From positions 1 through 64,000 of the forward strand of contig NZ_JAJDJU010000014.1 of NCBI RefSeq assembly GCF_020567705.1: 64,000 nucleotides of DNA, written 5' to 3'. The translations under genes and the position numbers were made by a program. The notes under the pieces are model-generated. The model was given only the letters and a program-made list of their open reading frames with translations. It had not been told where the DNA came from and did not search any database. The stretch's first letter is position 1, and every line of letters starts with the position of its first letter. The stretch is from Acidocella sp. KAb 2-4 (GTDB lineage: Bacteria; Pseudomonadota; Alphaproteobacteria; Acetobacterales; Acetobacteraceae). Positions 47,342 to 55,627 of the stretch are shown one piece after another.

Positions 47342-50300
47342 ATGCTGACCTATCGCACCGGGGCGGCGGGAGCGCCAGCTGCGGCGAGGTTCATGAGCGA
47401 ACATTTATTGCAGCAGACCTTGTCGCCCGAGATGGCGGCGATGGCGGAATATTACGAGCAGGGCGTAACGCCGCCAACGCTCGCCGATGCGGCCGCGTCG
47501 CGCTACGGCCGGTTCACGGCCGGTGGCACTCCTTTGGCGGCGGAAACGCTGGATGGGCTGGTGCGGGTGGAAGCAGAGCGTCTCGCCGAGAGCGGTGTCG
47601 CGCTTGCCGCTGGCGCGGGTGACGGGCGGGATGAACTGATCTTGCGTGCCTTGGCAGCCTTCGCGGCGGCTGGGCTGGTGGGCCGTGAAGAGGCGCTGGC
47701 TAGCTTAGCTCGGCAGTCTGGGGCGGGACCAGCCAGCGAAGGGAGCGGGGCGGGGGCAGGCGACAACGAGAGGCGCTTCGATGCTGCGATGGCTGAGGCC
47801 GTTGTTGCGCCAGATCGTAGCAGCGCGACGGCAGCGCCCCGGCGGGACATGAACCCGATGCTGGCGCGGCGACTGGGGATTGAGCCGCAGCGCGGGTTGA
47901 AGCCGGATGAGGTGGCGTGCCTGCTGAACGGGCAGCGTGCGGATGGCAGCGCCATCGAGGGCCGGGTGCAGCGTGCCTCGAGCCTGCCGCTGTCACAGAT
48001 TTTTGGCTTGGATGCAGCACGGGTGCCAACGCCCGAACAACTGGCGCGGATGCTGGCCGGGCGGAAGGTCAATGGCGAGGCGTTGCCCGCCGAGGAAGCT
48101 GAGCGGGCGGTGCGACGTTTGCTCTCGGGCCTGTGCGTCAAAGACAAAACGCTGACTACCGAACAACGCGTGCATATTCACGCCGGGCGTGATGCCGAGG
48201 GGCGGGAGGTGGAGGCCCGCCAATACCGGACTATTCTTGAAGCCGCCAAGATGCGAATCGGCTATATCGATCTGACCTTCTCCGCGCCCAAATCGCTTTC
48301 CATCGCCTGGGCGTTTGCTCCCACCAAAGCCGAGCGAGCGATGCTGCACCAGGCACATCGGGATGCCATCGATAATGTCATGGCCGCTATTGAGCAGGAG
48401 ATCGGCCGGGCCTCAATCGGGGACGCGGCTAAGCGGGGCTATGAGGCTGGATCCATCGGTTGGGTATCCTTCGACCATTACGCAGCCCGGCCGACGGTTG
48501 AGATCGTGCGGGAGGATGAGCAGGGCCAGCCGGTCACGGAGTTGCATACGCTCACCGGCACGCAGGGCCGCGCACCGGGCGACATGCAGATGCACACCCA
48601 TGTTGCCGTGTTCAACCTTGTCGAGACGCCGAGCGGGCGGGTTGGCAGCATCAACCTCGCTCTGCTTGAGGGGCGGATTCATGAATGGGGCGCGCTGTAT
48701 CAGGCCTATCTCGCCAATCATCTGCGCGCCCATGGCGTGGAGGTGGAACTCGATGCCCGAACCGAGATGGCCAAACTCTCCGCCGTGCCCGACAGCATTG
48801 TCGCGCAATTCAGCAAGCGGACCATGGGCGGCACCGCAGCGGCGCGGGTCTATGCGCGCTCCCTTGGCCTTGATTGGGAAACATTGTCCCCGGCCCGCAA
48901 AATCGCCCTGCTGAAAGCCGGGGTGCAGAACCCGCGTGAGGCCAAGAGCGATGATGTCAGCGATCTCGCCGCCTGGCGAGCGACGGTAAAGCGGCTGGGT
49001 TATGAGCACCGAAGCGTGCTGCGTCCGGATGGTGTCATGCCTCGTCCCAGCCGGGAGCAGCGGCTTGAGGCCGCCTTCCAGGCCGCACTGCCGCTGCTGG
49101 GCAGGCAATTCGATCGACGGGCGGTAATTGCTGGTGCGGATGCCCGGATCGCCGCCGCCAAGGGGCTGATCGCCGCGGGGATTGGGGAGGCCGTTGACGT
49201 GGACGCCATCACGCAGGCCTTTCGTGAACGCGGTGTTCAGCGCCGGGGTGAGGACGTCGCATTGATCTGGGGGCGTGTGCCGGGGCGCCAGGGCCGGGAC
49301 CGGGTGGCGGTGACCACGACGCTCGAGCTTCGTGAGGAACAGAGGCTCATCGAGACGGCACGGGTTGGGGCGCGGGACCACAGTGCCGCGCTCTCGCGCA
49401 AAGCCATCGCGGCAGCGGTGGCCTCATTCCCGGACATCGATTTTACCAGCGCGCATGGCCGCGCACAGCGGCGGATCATCGATCAGCTGGGCACTGGCGG
49501 ACGGGTTGGGCTCGCCATTGGCGTGGCGGGCTCCGGCAAGAGCACCTTGCTGAAGCCTTTGGTCCGGGCTTGGCAGGCGGAAGACAGGGTGGTCCATGGC
49601 ATCGCCCTGGCGTGGAGGCAATCGGATGATCTGGCAGAAGTCGGGATCGCGGCCGCGAATACACGCGCCGTGAGGGCGTTCCTGCGGGATTTGGAGCGGG
49701 GAAAGCTCGTGCTCGGCCGCAAATCCGTCGTGGTTGTCGATGAAGTGGGGTTGCTCGGCACACGCCAGCTGAACGCCATCATGGCGGCGCAGGCAGAGAA
49801 GGGCTTCCAACTGGTCATGATTGGCGACCCCAAGCAGATGCAGGCGGTGGAGGCCGGGCCGGTGATCGAGCTGCTGCGCCAGGCCCTGGGCGCCGACAAG
49901 GTGCCGGAATTGGGCTCTTCGGTCAGGCAAAAGGCGGCGGACGAGCGCGAGACCGTGCTGATGTTCCGCAATGGCCAGACAGAGGAGGCCGTGCGCCGCA
50001 AGGATGCCAACGGCACGTTGCAGGTTGTTCCGGGCGGGTATGAAGAGGCGGTGGCGCAAACGGCTTTCCTATGGCGGCAGCGGCTTGAGGCGAACCGGGA
50101 TCGGCCAGACTTCAGCATTTCGGTGAGTGCGCCGAGTAACGCGGAAGCGCATGATATCAGCCTGGCTATTCGCCAGCAGCGCCGGACCATGGGGGAAATT
50201 GGGCCGGATCAGGTCACCGTCAAAGCCACGGATGGAGCGGGAGAGCGAGAATATGAGTTGGAACTCGCCGTGGGGGACCGCGTGCGGTTGTTCCGGCGTA

Positions 50301-51133
50301 CAAATGCCAAATTCACCGAGACCGGCACGGTCGGGAATATCGGTCGCAACGGGTCGGTGTTGGAAATTATAGCCGTCGATGGCGCCGGGCTGATCTTCAG
50401 GAATGGTGTGGGCAGGGAGGGGGAGGTCGTCTGGGAAACGTTGCGCGATGAGGCCAGCGGCAGGGTTCAATTGGCTTATGGTGATGCGCTGACAACAAAT
50501 ACCGCGCAGGGCACCACCGTGACGGAGCATATTCATGCGATGCCCGCCGGCACGAAACTGGTCTCGGCGTTTGGGGCCTATACATCGGGCAGCCGACATC
50601 GGGAGCAGAGTTTTATCGTGACATCGGAAGGGGCGGAGCGGGCCGAGGTGATTGCGCGGCGGCCGCTGGGTGATAAGCGCGAGATTGGGCGCGGTGATCT
50701 GTTGAACAACATCATCCGCAATTTTGCGCAAGCGCCCGAAAAGGAAGCGGCGCTGGCATTGATCGATCGTGCCGTTGGCCTGCGGCGTGGCGCGGTCCAG
50801 GCGATGCAGAGGGTTCACCGGGCAGCGGAAGCGCGCGGGGATGTCAGGGATCAGCCGTCGATGCTGGCTGAGGGGTTGATGAGCCGCCGGGTTGCACAGG
50901 CGTTTGCCGAGATTCTACCCGGTTTGGCGGCGCAAATGCGCCGTCATGGCGGGGCATTGGCACATGTTGCCCGTATCGGCGCGGATGTGGCGGAGCTTCT
51001 GGCCAGGTTGGCCCGTCGCCCGTTGGTCACTCACCAGGCTGAGGCGGAATTCTGGCATCGGGTTGGTCAACGAGGCCAAGATTTGCAGGATCACATGGAG
51101 CAGCGGACGCAAATGAGGCGGCATGGTCGATGA
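47342..51133 (+). CDS. MobF-type relaxase/helicase (TrwC/TraI family)
   Basis: A 1263-residue bifunctional protein that nicks oriT and unwinds the transferred strand. The N-terminal tyrosine pair Y37-Y38 (AEYYEQG) and the HUH pair H418/H420 (QMHTHVAV) form the nickase. IDLTFSAPKS near 309 is a family signature. The helicase Walker A GVAGSGKST is near residue 727. The stretch between the tyrosines and the LTFSAPKS signature is about 220 residues longer than in TrwC, and it contains two similar segments around 198-217 and 229-248. No oriT could be located with confidence. Confidence 0.93.
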   Translation: MLTYRTGAAGAPAAARFMSEHLLQQTLSPEMAAMAEYYEQGVTPPTLADAAASRYGRFTAGGTPLAAETLDGLVRVEAERLAESGVALAAGAGDGRDELILRALAAFAAAGLVGREEALASLARQSGAGPASEGSGAGAGDNERRFDAAMAEAVVAPDRSSATAAPRRDMNPMLARRLGIEPQRGLKPDEVACLLNGQRADGSAIEGRVQRASSLPLSQIFGLDAARVPTPEQLARMLAGRKVNGEALPAEEAERAVRRLLSGLCVKDKTLTTEQRVHIHAGRDAEGREVEARQYRTILEAAKMRIGYIDLTFSAPKSLSIAWAFAPTKAERAMLHQAHRDAIDNVMAAIEQEIGRASIGDAAKRGYEAGSIGWVSFDHYAARPTVEIVREDEQGQPVTELHTLTGTQGRAPGDMQMHTHVAVFNLVETPSGRVGSINLALLEGRIHEWGALYQAYLANHLRAHGVEVELDARTEMAKLSAVPDSIVAQFSKRTMGGTAAARVYARSLGLDWETLSPARKIALLKAGVQNPREAKSDDVSDLAAWRATVKRLGYEHRSVLRPDGVMPRPSREQRLEAAFQAALPLLGRQFDRRAVIAGADARIAAAKGLIAAGIGEAVDVDAITQAFRERGVQRRGEDVALIWGRVPGRQGRDRVAVTTTLELREEQRLIETARVGARDHSAALSRKAIAAAVASFPDIDFTSAHGRAQRRIIDQLGTGGRVGLAIGVAGSGKSTLLKPLVRAWQAEDRVVHGIALAWRQSDDLAEVGIAAANTRAVRAFLRDLERGKLVLGRKSVVVVDEVGLLGTRQLNAIMAAQAEKGFQLVMIGDPKQMQAVEAGPVIELLRQALGADKVPELGSSVRQKAADERETVLMFRNGQTEEAVRRKDANGTLQVVPGGYEEAVAQTAFLWRQRLEANRDRPDFSISVSAPSNAEAHDISLAIRQQRRTMGEIGPDQVTVKATDGAGEREYELELAVGDRVRLFRRTNAKFTETGTVGNIGRNGSVLEIIAVDGAGLIFRNGVGREGEVVWETLRDEASGRVQLAYGDALTTNTAQGTTVTEHIHAMPAGTKLVSAFGAYTSGSRHREQSFIVTSEGAERAEVIARRPLGDKREIGRGDLLNNIIRNFAQAPEKEAALALIDRAVGLRRGAVQAMQRVHRAAEARGDVRDQPSMLAEGLMSRRVAQAFAEILPGLAAQMRRHGGALAHVARIGADVAELLARLARRPLVTHQAEAEFWHRVGQRGQDLQDHMEQRTQMRRHGR

Positions 51134-51155
51134 GGGAAGTAAGCGGATTGTATTG

Positions 51156-51161
51156 TATAAT
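51156..51161 (+). promoter_or_regulatory. Probable -10 box of the DUF1778-GNAT operon
   Basis: A perfect TATAAT, preceded by TTGTATTG, lies 17 bases before the antitoxin start. No good -35 element is seen, so activity may depend on an extended -10 context. Confidence 0.45.
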
Positions 51162-51178
51162 GCGCTACGGCGATCTAT

Positions 51179-51502
51179 ATGAATCCCATGACAAAAGCCA
51201 CAGCCATGATCCCATCAGCCAAACGTAAGGACCATCCGCTCTCGATGCGGTTGCCGGAAGGTGACATCGCCATTATCGACCGCGCCGCCGATTTGCGCGG
51301 GCGCTCACGGACGGATTTTGTGCGTGAGGCTGCGGTGCGGGCTGCCGAGGAAGTGCTTATGGAAAGCACGCTGGTGCGTATGAGCACAGAGGGGTTTGAG
51401 GCCTTTATTCAAGCTGTGTCCGCGCCTGCCGCTCCCGTGCCGGAAATGGCGGCATCGCTTCGCCGCAGGGCGCCGTGGGAGAAGGAAACGGCAAAACGCT
51501 GA
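51179..51502 (+). CDS. DUF1778 antitoxin (TacA-like)
   Basis: A 107-residue protein with a ribbon-helix-helix start (HPLSMRLPEGDIAIIDRAADLRGRSRTDFVREAA), typical of DUF1778 antitoxins. It would repress its promoter and neutralise the GNAT toxin. Several in-frame ATGs make the start uncertain. The stop overlaps the toxin ATG by one base (TGATG). Confidence 0.87.
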   Translation: MNPMTKATAMIPSAKRKDHPLSMRLPEGDIAIIDRAADLRGRSRTDFVREAAVRAAEEVLMESTLVRMSTEGFEAFIQAVSAPAAPVPEMAASLRRRAPWEKETAKR

Positions 51503-52035
51503 TGGCGGAGCCGCGGCTCTCCGCGCCGGAATTGCTGAATGCCGGTCACGATGTATCCCAGTTCTCCTGCGGCAAGCCCTCGCTCGACCATTGGCTGAAG
51601 ACCCGGGCGCTGGCCAACCAGCAAAAGGGGTTCACGGTAGTCATGGTCGTCCATGTGGGGGGCAGGGTGGTAGGCTATTACGGCCTGGCGCCGACCGCCA
51701 TTGTGCCAGCCAGCCTGCCACGCGCGATCCGCACCGGCCAGCCACCGAACCCGGTGCCATGTATTCTGCTCGGGCAGCTTGCGACGGACCACGCTTGGGG
51801 TGGGCAAGGGATTGGCCTGGGATTGTTCAATCACGCCCTTGCCCGCAGCGTGAATGGCGCCGTGCTGATCGGCGGGCGGGCGCTTATCGTCAATGCCATT
51901 GATGACGAGGCGGCGGGGTTTTGGCGCCGCCGTGGCTTTTTACCGTCGACGGATGACGCGCTGGTGCTGTTCAGGTCGATTGCCGATATCGCCGCTTCCT
52001 TAGCATTCGCGGCTCAGAACCCCTTAGTGTATTAG
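51502..52035 (+). CDS. GNAT-family toxin (TacT-like)
   Basis: A 177-residue acetyltransferase. Relatives acetylate the amino group of charged tRNAs and stop translation. The family start LNAGHDVSQFSCGKPSLDHWLK, the acetyl-CoA loop near LATDHAWGGQGIGLGL, and FWRRRGF are visible. The ATG at 51502 overlapping the antitoxin stop was preferred to one nine codons upstream. Confidence 0.87.
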   Translation: MAEPRLSAPELLNAGHDVSQFSCGKPSLDHWLKTRALANQQKGFTVVMVVHVGGRVVGYYGLAPTAIVPASLPRAIRTGQPPNPVPCILLGQLATDHAWGGQGIGLGLFNHALARSVNGAVLIGGRALIVNAIDDEAAGFWRRRGFLPSTDDALVLFRSIADIAASLAFAAQNPLVY

Positions 52036-52134
52036 CGAGATTGATTGATTGAAACAAATAAAATCAATGTTTTGTGAGGAGTTTTGGCCCGGTGCGGGCG
52101 TAAATTTTTGGCCGAACTCGGTCGTCTCTTGGTT

Positions 52135-52165
52135 TTGAATTTCCGCGACGGCTGGAGAGTAGAAC
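52135..52165 (+). promoter_or_regulatory. CueR-type promoter of the copper operon
   Basis: -35 TTGAAT (52135-52140) and -10 TAGAAC (52160-52165) are 19 bases apart. The spacer TTCCGCGACGGCTGGAGAG recalls the CueR dyad (TTCC...GGAAG), though imperfect. This would make the operon copper-inducible through the CueR-like protein encoded at 60963. The rest of the gap 52036-52253 has no gene. Confidence 0.6.
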
Positions 52166-52253
52166 TTCTGCTGTCACGTGGGTAACTAATCCGTGAGGCG
52201 ACGGATGCGCCGCTACTTGAGGCTAACCGGTTCATGGCTTATCATAATCAACG

Positions 52254-52619
52254 ATGGACCTTTACAAGGCATTTGGACGCGGGATTTTGGCGCTGATCAT
52301 TGTGATCACGTTGTCCGTCCCGTCGTTCGCCCGCGCCATGTCGATGCAAACCAGTCAAGCTCAAGCGAATATGAGCGTGATGGTTGGTTGTCATGGGCAG
52401 CCTTGTAGCGACCATCAATCCAATAGCCCTGTTCAAAACAAAGCTGCAACCTGCATGACAGCTTTCTGCATCGCTCCTCTTCTTTTGGCGCCAAACCCGG
52501 TGGCGGTTTTTAGCACCGTGTCTTACCCGATAGTTCATCGGGTTATTGCCGCGACGTTCCCGCTGGGTATGTCGCAAAACCCTGACCCATACCCTCCCAG
52601 ACAGAATCACCTGATTTAA
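52254..52619 (+). CDS. Small secreted Cys/His/Met protein, copper operon leader gene
   Basis: A 121-residue protein with a signal peptide ending at ARA near residue 28. The mature part has Met, His and Cys (MSMQTSQ, VGCHGQPCSDH, TCMTAFC), suggesting copper binding in the periplasm. I do not recognise the family. It is first after the CueR-type promoter and is followed by a hairpin. Confidence 0.6.
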   Translation: MDLYKAFGRGILALIIVITLSVPSFARAMSMQTSQAQANMSVMVGCHGQPCSDHQSNSPVQNKAATCMTAFCIAPLLLAPNPVAVFSTVSYPIVHRVIAATFPLGMSQNPDPYPPRQNHLI

Positions 52620-52646
52620 CCGCCTCCGAAATTTCGGAAGGCGGTT
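52618..52646 (+). terminator. Hairpin between first copper gene and multicopper oxidase
   Basis: AACCGCC and GGCGGTT enclose CCGAAA/TTTCGG, giving about 13 pairs with one bulged A. It overlaps the stop codon of the leader gene. No long T run follows, so read-through into the oxidase gene is likely. Confidence 0.5.
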
Positions 52647-52735
52647 CTAGCAGCTTGGTTGGCGCTTAGCGCCAATTTGCTTACGATTTTACCAATCTAT
52701 TCGGAAATCGTGGTTCATCTGTTGAGGATTGTTTC

Positions 52736-54175
52736 ATGTCGAATTTTTGGCCGGAGGCGTTGAGTCGCCGGCGTTTACTAATGGCGAGTAGTGCCGCTTT
52801 AACGATACCTCTATTTGCTGCCCAGCGTGCCGTCGCCGAAGGCGACAAGGATATAGTAACCCTCAAACCCGCGCCAGGTTTGGCGCCGATCATGGGGGCT
52901 GGGCAGGCGGAGACGCCGGTCCTTGCCTATAACGGCATGGTCAGTGGGCCGGTGTTGCGACTGGCGCAGGGCAAGCTGTTTCAGGCCGATGTTATAAACG
53001 GACTGAATGAAGGCACGACGGTTCATTGGCATGGCATCAGCCTGCCCAACGCCATGGATGGCGTGCCCGGCCTGACGCAAGCCAGCATCAAGCCTGGTGG
53101 CAGTTTTCACTATGCTTTCACACCGCCGGATGCCGGCACATTCTGGTATCACCCGCATGACCATACAGCCCAGCAAATGGGCCGCGGCATGGCTGGTGCG
53201 TTGATTGTTGAAGAACCAGAGCCGCCCGGTTTTGACCGCGATGTGCTCTGGGTTCTCCAAGACTGGGAACTGCTTTCAGACAATCAGATTGTTGATGGCT
53301 TTGATAATGAGATGGAAGGCATGATGTCGGGCCGCATCGGCCCGACGGTGACGATTAACGGTACAATCCCGACGCCGGTATCCATCCGAGCTGGTGAGAG
53401 GATCCGCCTGCGGCTGATTAATGCTTGTCTTGCCCGCTTTATGGCGCTGCGCTTTGCCGGGCATCGTGTTGTCGTGATGGCACTGGATGGCCAACCGGTT
53501 GCGCAGCCATTTGAGCCGGATGGTGGTCTAACCGTAATTGCGCCGGCACAACGTGTGGATCTGCTGCTTCAAGCAACCGGCGAGCCTGGAAGCAAATACC
53601 CGGTTACGGACGAGTTTTATGGGAATAACCAGAGCTATAAGCTGGTTGATCTAGCTTATTCAGGAGATTCAAAATTAACCATCTCCACGAAGCCGATTAT
53701 TCTACCGCCTAATCCGGTTCCCAAACCCGATCTCACAAACCCTGTTCGCCATCAGCTTACCATCGTTGGTGGTGGAATGAGCGGCATGGGTATGGGAGGC
53801 ATGATGGGTGGAATGGGGATGATGGCTGACGGAAATGCCGCCACGCCCCAAATATGGGGTATCAAAGGACCCGACGGTTTAAACCAGGGCATGGCGCCGA
53901 TTTTGACGCTGCCGCTGGGCCGCACTGCCGTCATTAGCCTAATCAACCAGACCAAATGGTGGCACCCCATGCATTTGCATGGCTACAGTTTCCATGTGCT
54001 CTCGCGTAATGGGAACGCCGAGCAATTCCCGCACATCCGCGACACAGTGATCCTGCGACCGAAAGATACGGTGACAATCGCGTTTGTCGCCAACAATCCG
54101 GGAGATTGGATGTTTCATTGCCACGTCGTCGAACACCAGGATTTTGGCCTGATGACCGTAATTCGTATCGCCTAA
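52736..54175 (+). CDS. Multicopper oxidase, Tat-exported
   Basis: A 479-residue periplasmic oxidase that would convert toxic Cu(I) to Cu(II). A Tat signal is present (SRRRLLM). All copper sites are visible: HWHG (97-100), WYHPHDH (137-143), HPMHLHG (410-416) and HCHVVEHQ (461-468). A Met-rich loop (GMGMGGMMGGMGMM) before the last domain is typical for cuprous oxidases such as CueO. GAGGA precedes the ATG. It could be called CueO- or CopA-like; the length is nearer CueO. Confidence 0.92.
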   Translation: MSNFWPEALSRRRLLMASSAALTIPLFAAQRAVAEGDKDIVTLKPAPGLAPIMGAGQAETPVLAYNGMVSGPVLRLAQGKLFQADVINGLNEGTTVHWHGISLPNAMDGVPGLTQASIKPGGSFHYAFTPPDAGTFWYHPHDHTAQQMGRGMAGALIVEEPEPPGFDRDVLWVLQDWELLSDNQIVDGFDNEMEGMMSGRIGPTVTINGTIPTPVSIRAGERIRLRLINACLARFMALRFAGHRVVVMALDGQPVAQPFEPDGGLTVIAPAQRVDLLLQATGEPGSKYPVTDEFYGNNQSYKLVDLAYSGDSKLTISTKPIILPPNPVPKPDLTNPVRHQLTIVGGGMSGMGMGGMMGGMGMMADGNAATPQIWGIKGPDGLNQGMAPILTLPLGRTAVISLINQTKWWHPMHLHGYSFHVLSRNGNAEQFPHIRDTVILRPKDTVTIAFVANNPGDWMFHCHVVEHQDFGLMTVIRIA

Positions 54176-54204
54176 AATTTGTATCAAACAAGGAGTCAAA
54201 AACA

Positions 54205-54663
54205 ATGAATAACATGCTAAAATATGCAGTATTCGCGCTCTCGGCGGTGACGCCGTTATCCGCAATCGCGGCACCTATCCAGGCGACATTATATAAAAAC
54301 CCTGAATGTGATTGTTGCCAGAACTATGCCCAATATCTCGATAAAAACGGCTTTGATGTTAAAGTTATACCGTCACCAAACCTCGATGCCTTGACTCAGG
54401 AAGCTGGGGTGCCGACAGCATTAAATGGGTGTCATCTCACGAAGATTGATGGTTATGTGATCGAAGGTCATGTCCCAGCTTCGATTGTAAAAAAACTTTT
54501 GACGGAGCGACCTGCGATTAAAGGCATTGCCATTGCGGGCATGCCGGCAGGTGTACCGGGAATGCCAAGTATGACGGGCATGAGCTCCGGCCCGATCAAT
54601 GTTTATGAGGTTGGAACATCGACCCCCGTCATTTATGCGACGGTTCAACCGGGCGAATTCTAA
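54205..54663 (+). CDS. DUF411 metal-binding protein
   Basis: A 152-residue periplasmic protein with a signal peptide ending at AIAA. The DUF411 core has YKNPECDCCQNYAQYL near the start and GCHLTKIDGYVIEGHVP, with C and H residues suited to copper. AAGGAG precedes the ATG at 54205. DUF411 proteins commonly accompany copper resistance genes. Confidence 0.88.
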   Translation: MNNMLKYAVFALSAVTPLSAIAAPIQATLYKNPECDCCQNYAQYLDKNGFDVKVIPSPNLDALTQEAGVPTALNGCHLTKIDGYVIEGHVPASIVKKLLTERPAIKGIAIAGMPAGVPGMPSMTGMSSGPINVYEVGTSTPVIYATVQPGEF

Positions 54664-54696
54664 GAAACTACACGCAACCAACAAAGGAATAAGTTA

Positions 54697-55068
54697 ATGA
54701 TCAAAATCGCACAAGTTATCGCAATATCAACCGTTTTAGTTGGAGTTGCAGCTGGTATTTCGACGGCGCGAGCAGCCACGCCGCCTGCACCAACAAATGA
54801 TATGACCGCAGGAAATGGCGGTGGAATGATGGGTGGCGGCATGATGGGTAGCGGTATGATGGGCGGAGGCGGCATGACGGCCGGCCATGATAAAACGAAA
54901 GGAAAATCCGGCGGTGATATGATGGGCATGATGAATATGATGGCGTCATGCTCCAATATGATGACAGCACAAATCAACATGATGAATGCCATGACAAACG
55001 AGATCAATGCTCAGACAAAGCTGCTAAATCAAGAAGCGGCGTCTGGTGCTGGCTCGGCTCAAAAATAA
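54697..55068 (+). CDS. Methionine-rich periplasmic protein
   Basis: A 123-residue secreted protein. A signal peptide ends near ARA. The mature part is full of GMM repeats (GGGMMGGGMMGSGMMGGGGM and DMMGMMNMMASC), an arrangement that binds Cu(I) or Ag(I) loosely. No catalytic domain. Probably a periplasmic copper buffer for the oxidase. Confidence 0.72.
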   Translation: MIKIAQVIAISTVLVGVAAGISTARAATPPAPTNDMTAGNGGGMMGGGMMGSGMMGGGGMTAGHDKTKGKSGGDMMGMMNMMASCSNMMTAQINMMNAMTNEINAQTKLLNQEAASGAGSAQK

Positions 55069-55089
55069 GCTTTGAAATAAATGATTGGA

Positions 55090-55121
55090 CGGGGATGCAC
55101 GATTAAATCCGTGCATCCCCG
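55090..55121 (+). terminator. Perfect 11-bp hairpin in the copper operon
   Basis: CGGGGATGCAC pairs fully with GTGCATCCCCG over a 10-base loop. It lies 21 bases after the Met-rich gene and before the next ribosome binding site. It could be an internal terminator or mRNA stabiliser that sets lower expression downstream. Confidence 0.55.
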
Positions 55122-55147
55122 CGCCCAACTCGCTGAGGAACCAGATT

Positions 55148-55627
55148 TTGAAGGATGTTATTTCAATAGAGCCGACATCAGTGATACAATGGCAATTTAT
55201 TCGTCGTTATATGCTCACCATGGCGGCAGGTAATCTCCTCTGGGAAATTCTCCAGCAGCCATTCTATACATTGTGGCAGACAGCTTCTCTGGTTTATCTG
55301 ACTTTTGCGATCGTGCATTGCTGGATCGGTGATGTGATGATTGCGGCGTCCTGCCTTGCTCTAGGGATATGCACGTCACGCATTCTACGATCGAGACAGT
55401 TTTTCCCAGTGGGTGCTTTTGTGACCCTTCTTGCAGGATTAGCTTATACAATATTCAGCGAGTGGCGAAATATGTCCATTCATCATTTCTGGACTTACAG
55501 CGCTTACATGCCACGACTACCGTTCGTTGGAACCGGTCTTCTACCCATATTACAATGGATTTTAATTCCGATGCTTTCACTCTATTTGGCGCGGAAATTG
55601 TCATTGAAATTGATGGCTATCTCATGA
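55148..55627 (+). CDS. Hypothetical membrane protein of the copper operon
   Basis: A 159-residue protein with about four membrane segments (AAGNLLWEILQQPFYTLW, the AIVHCWIGDVMIAASCLALGI stretch, PVGAFVTLLAGLAYTIF and PILQWILIPMLSLYLA). I do not recognise the family. TTG at 55148 with GAGGAA upstream avoids reading through the hairpin, so it was chosen over TTG at 55085. Its stop overlaps the next ATG. Confidence 0.6.
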   Translation: MKDVISIEPTSVIQWQFIRRYMLTMAAGNLLWEILQQPFYTLWQTASLVYLTFAIVHCWIGDVMIAASCLALGICTSRILRSRQFFPVGAFVTLLAGLAYTIFSEWRNMSIHHFWTYSAYMPRLPFVGTGLLPILQWILIPMLSLYLARKLSLKLMAIS

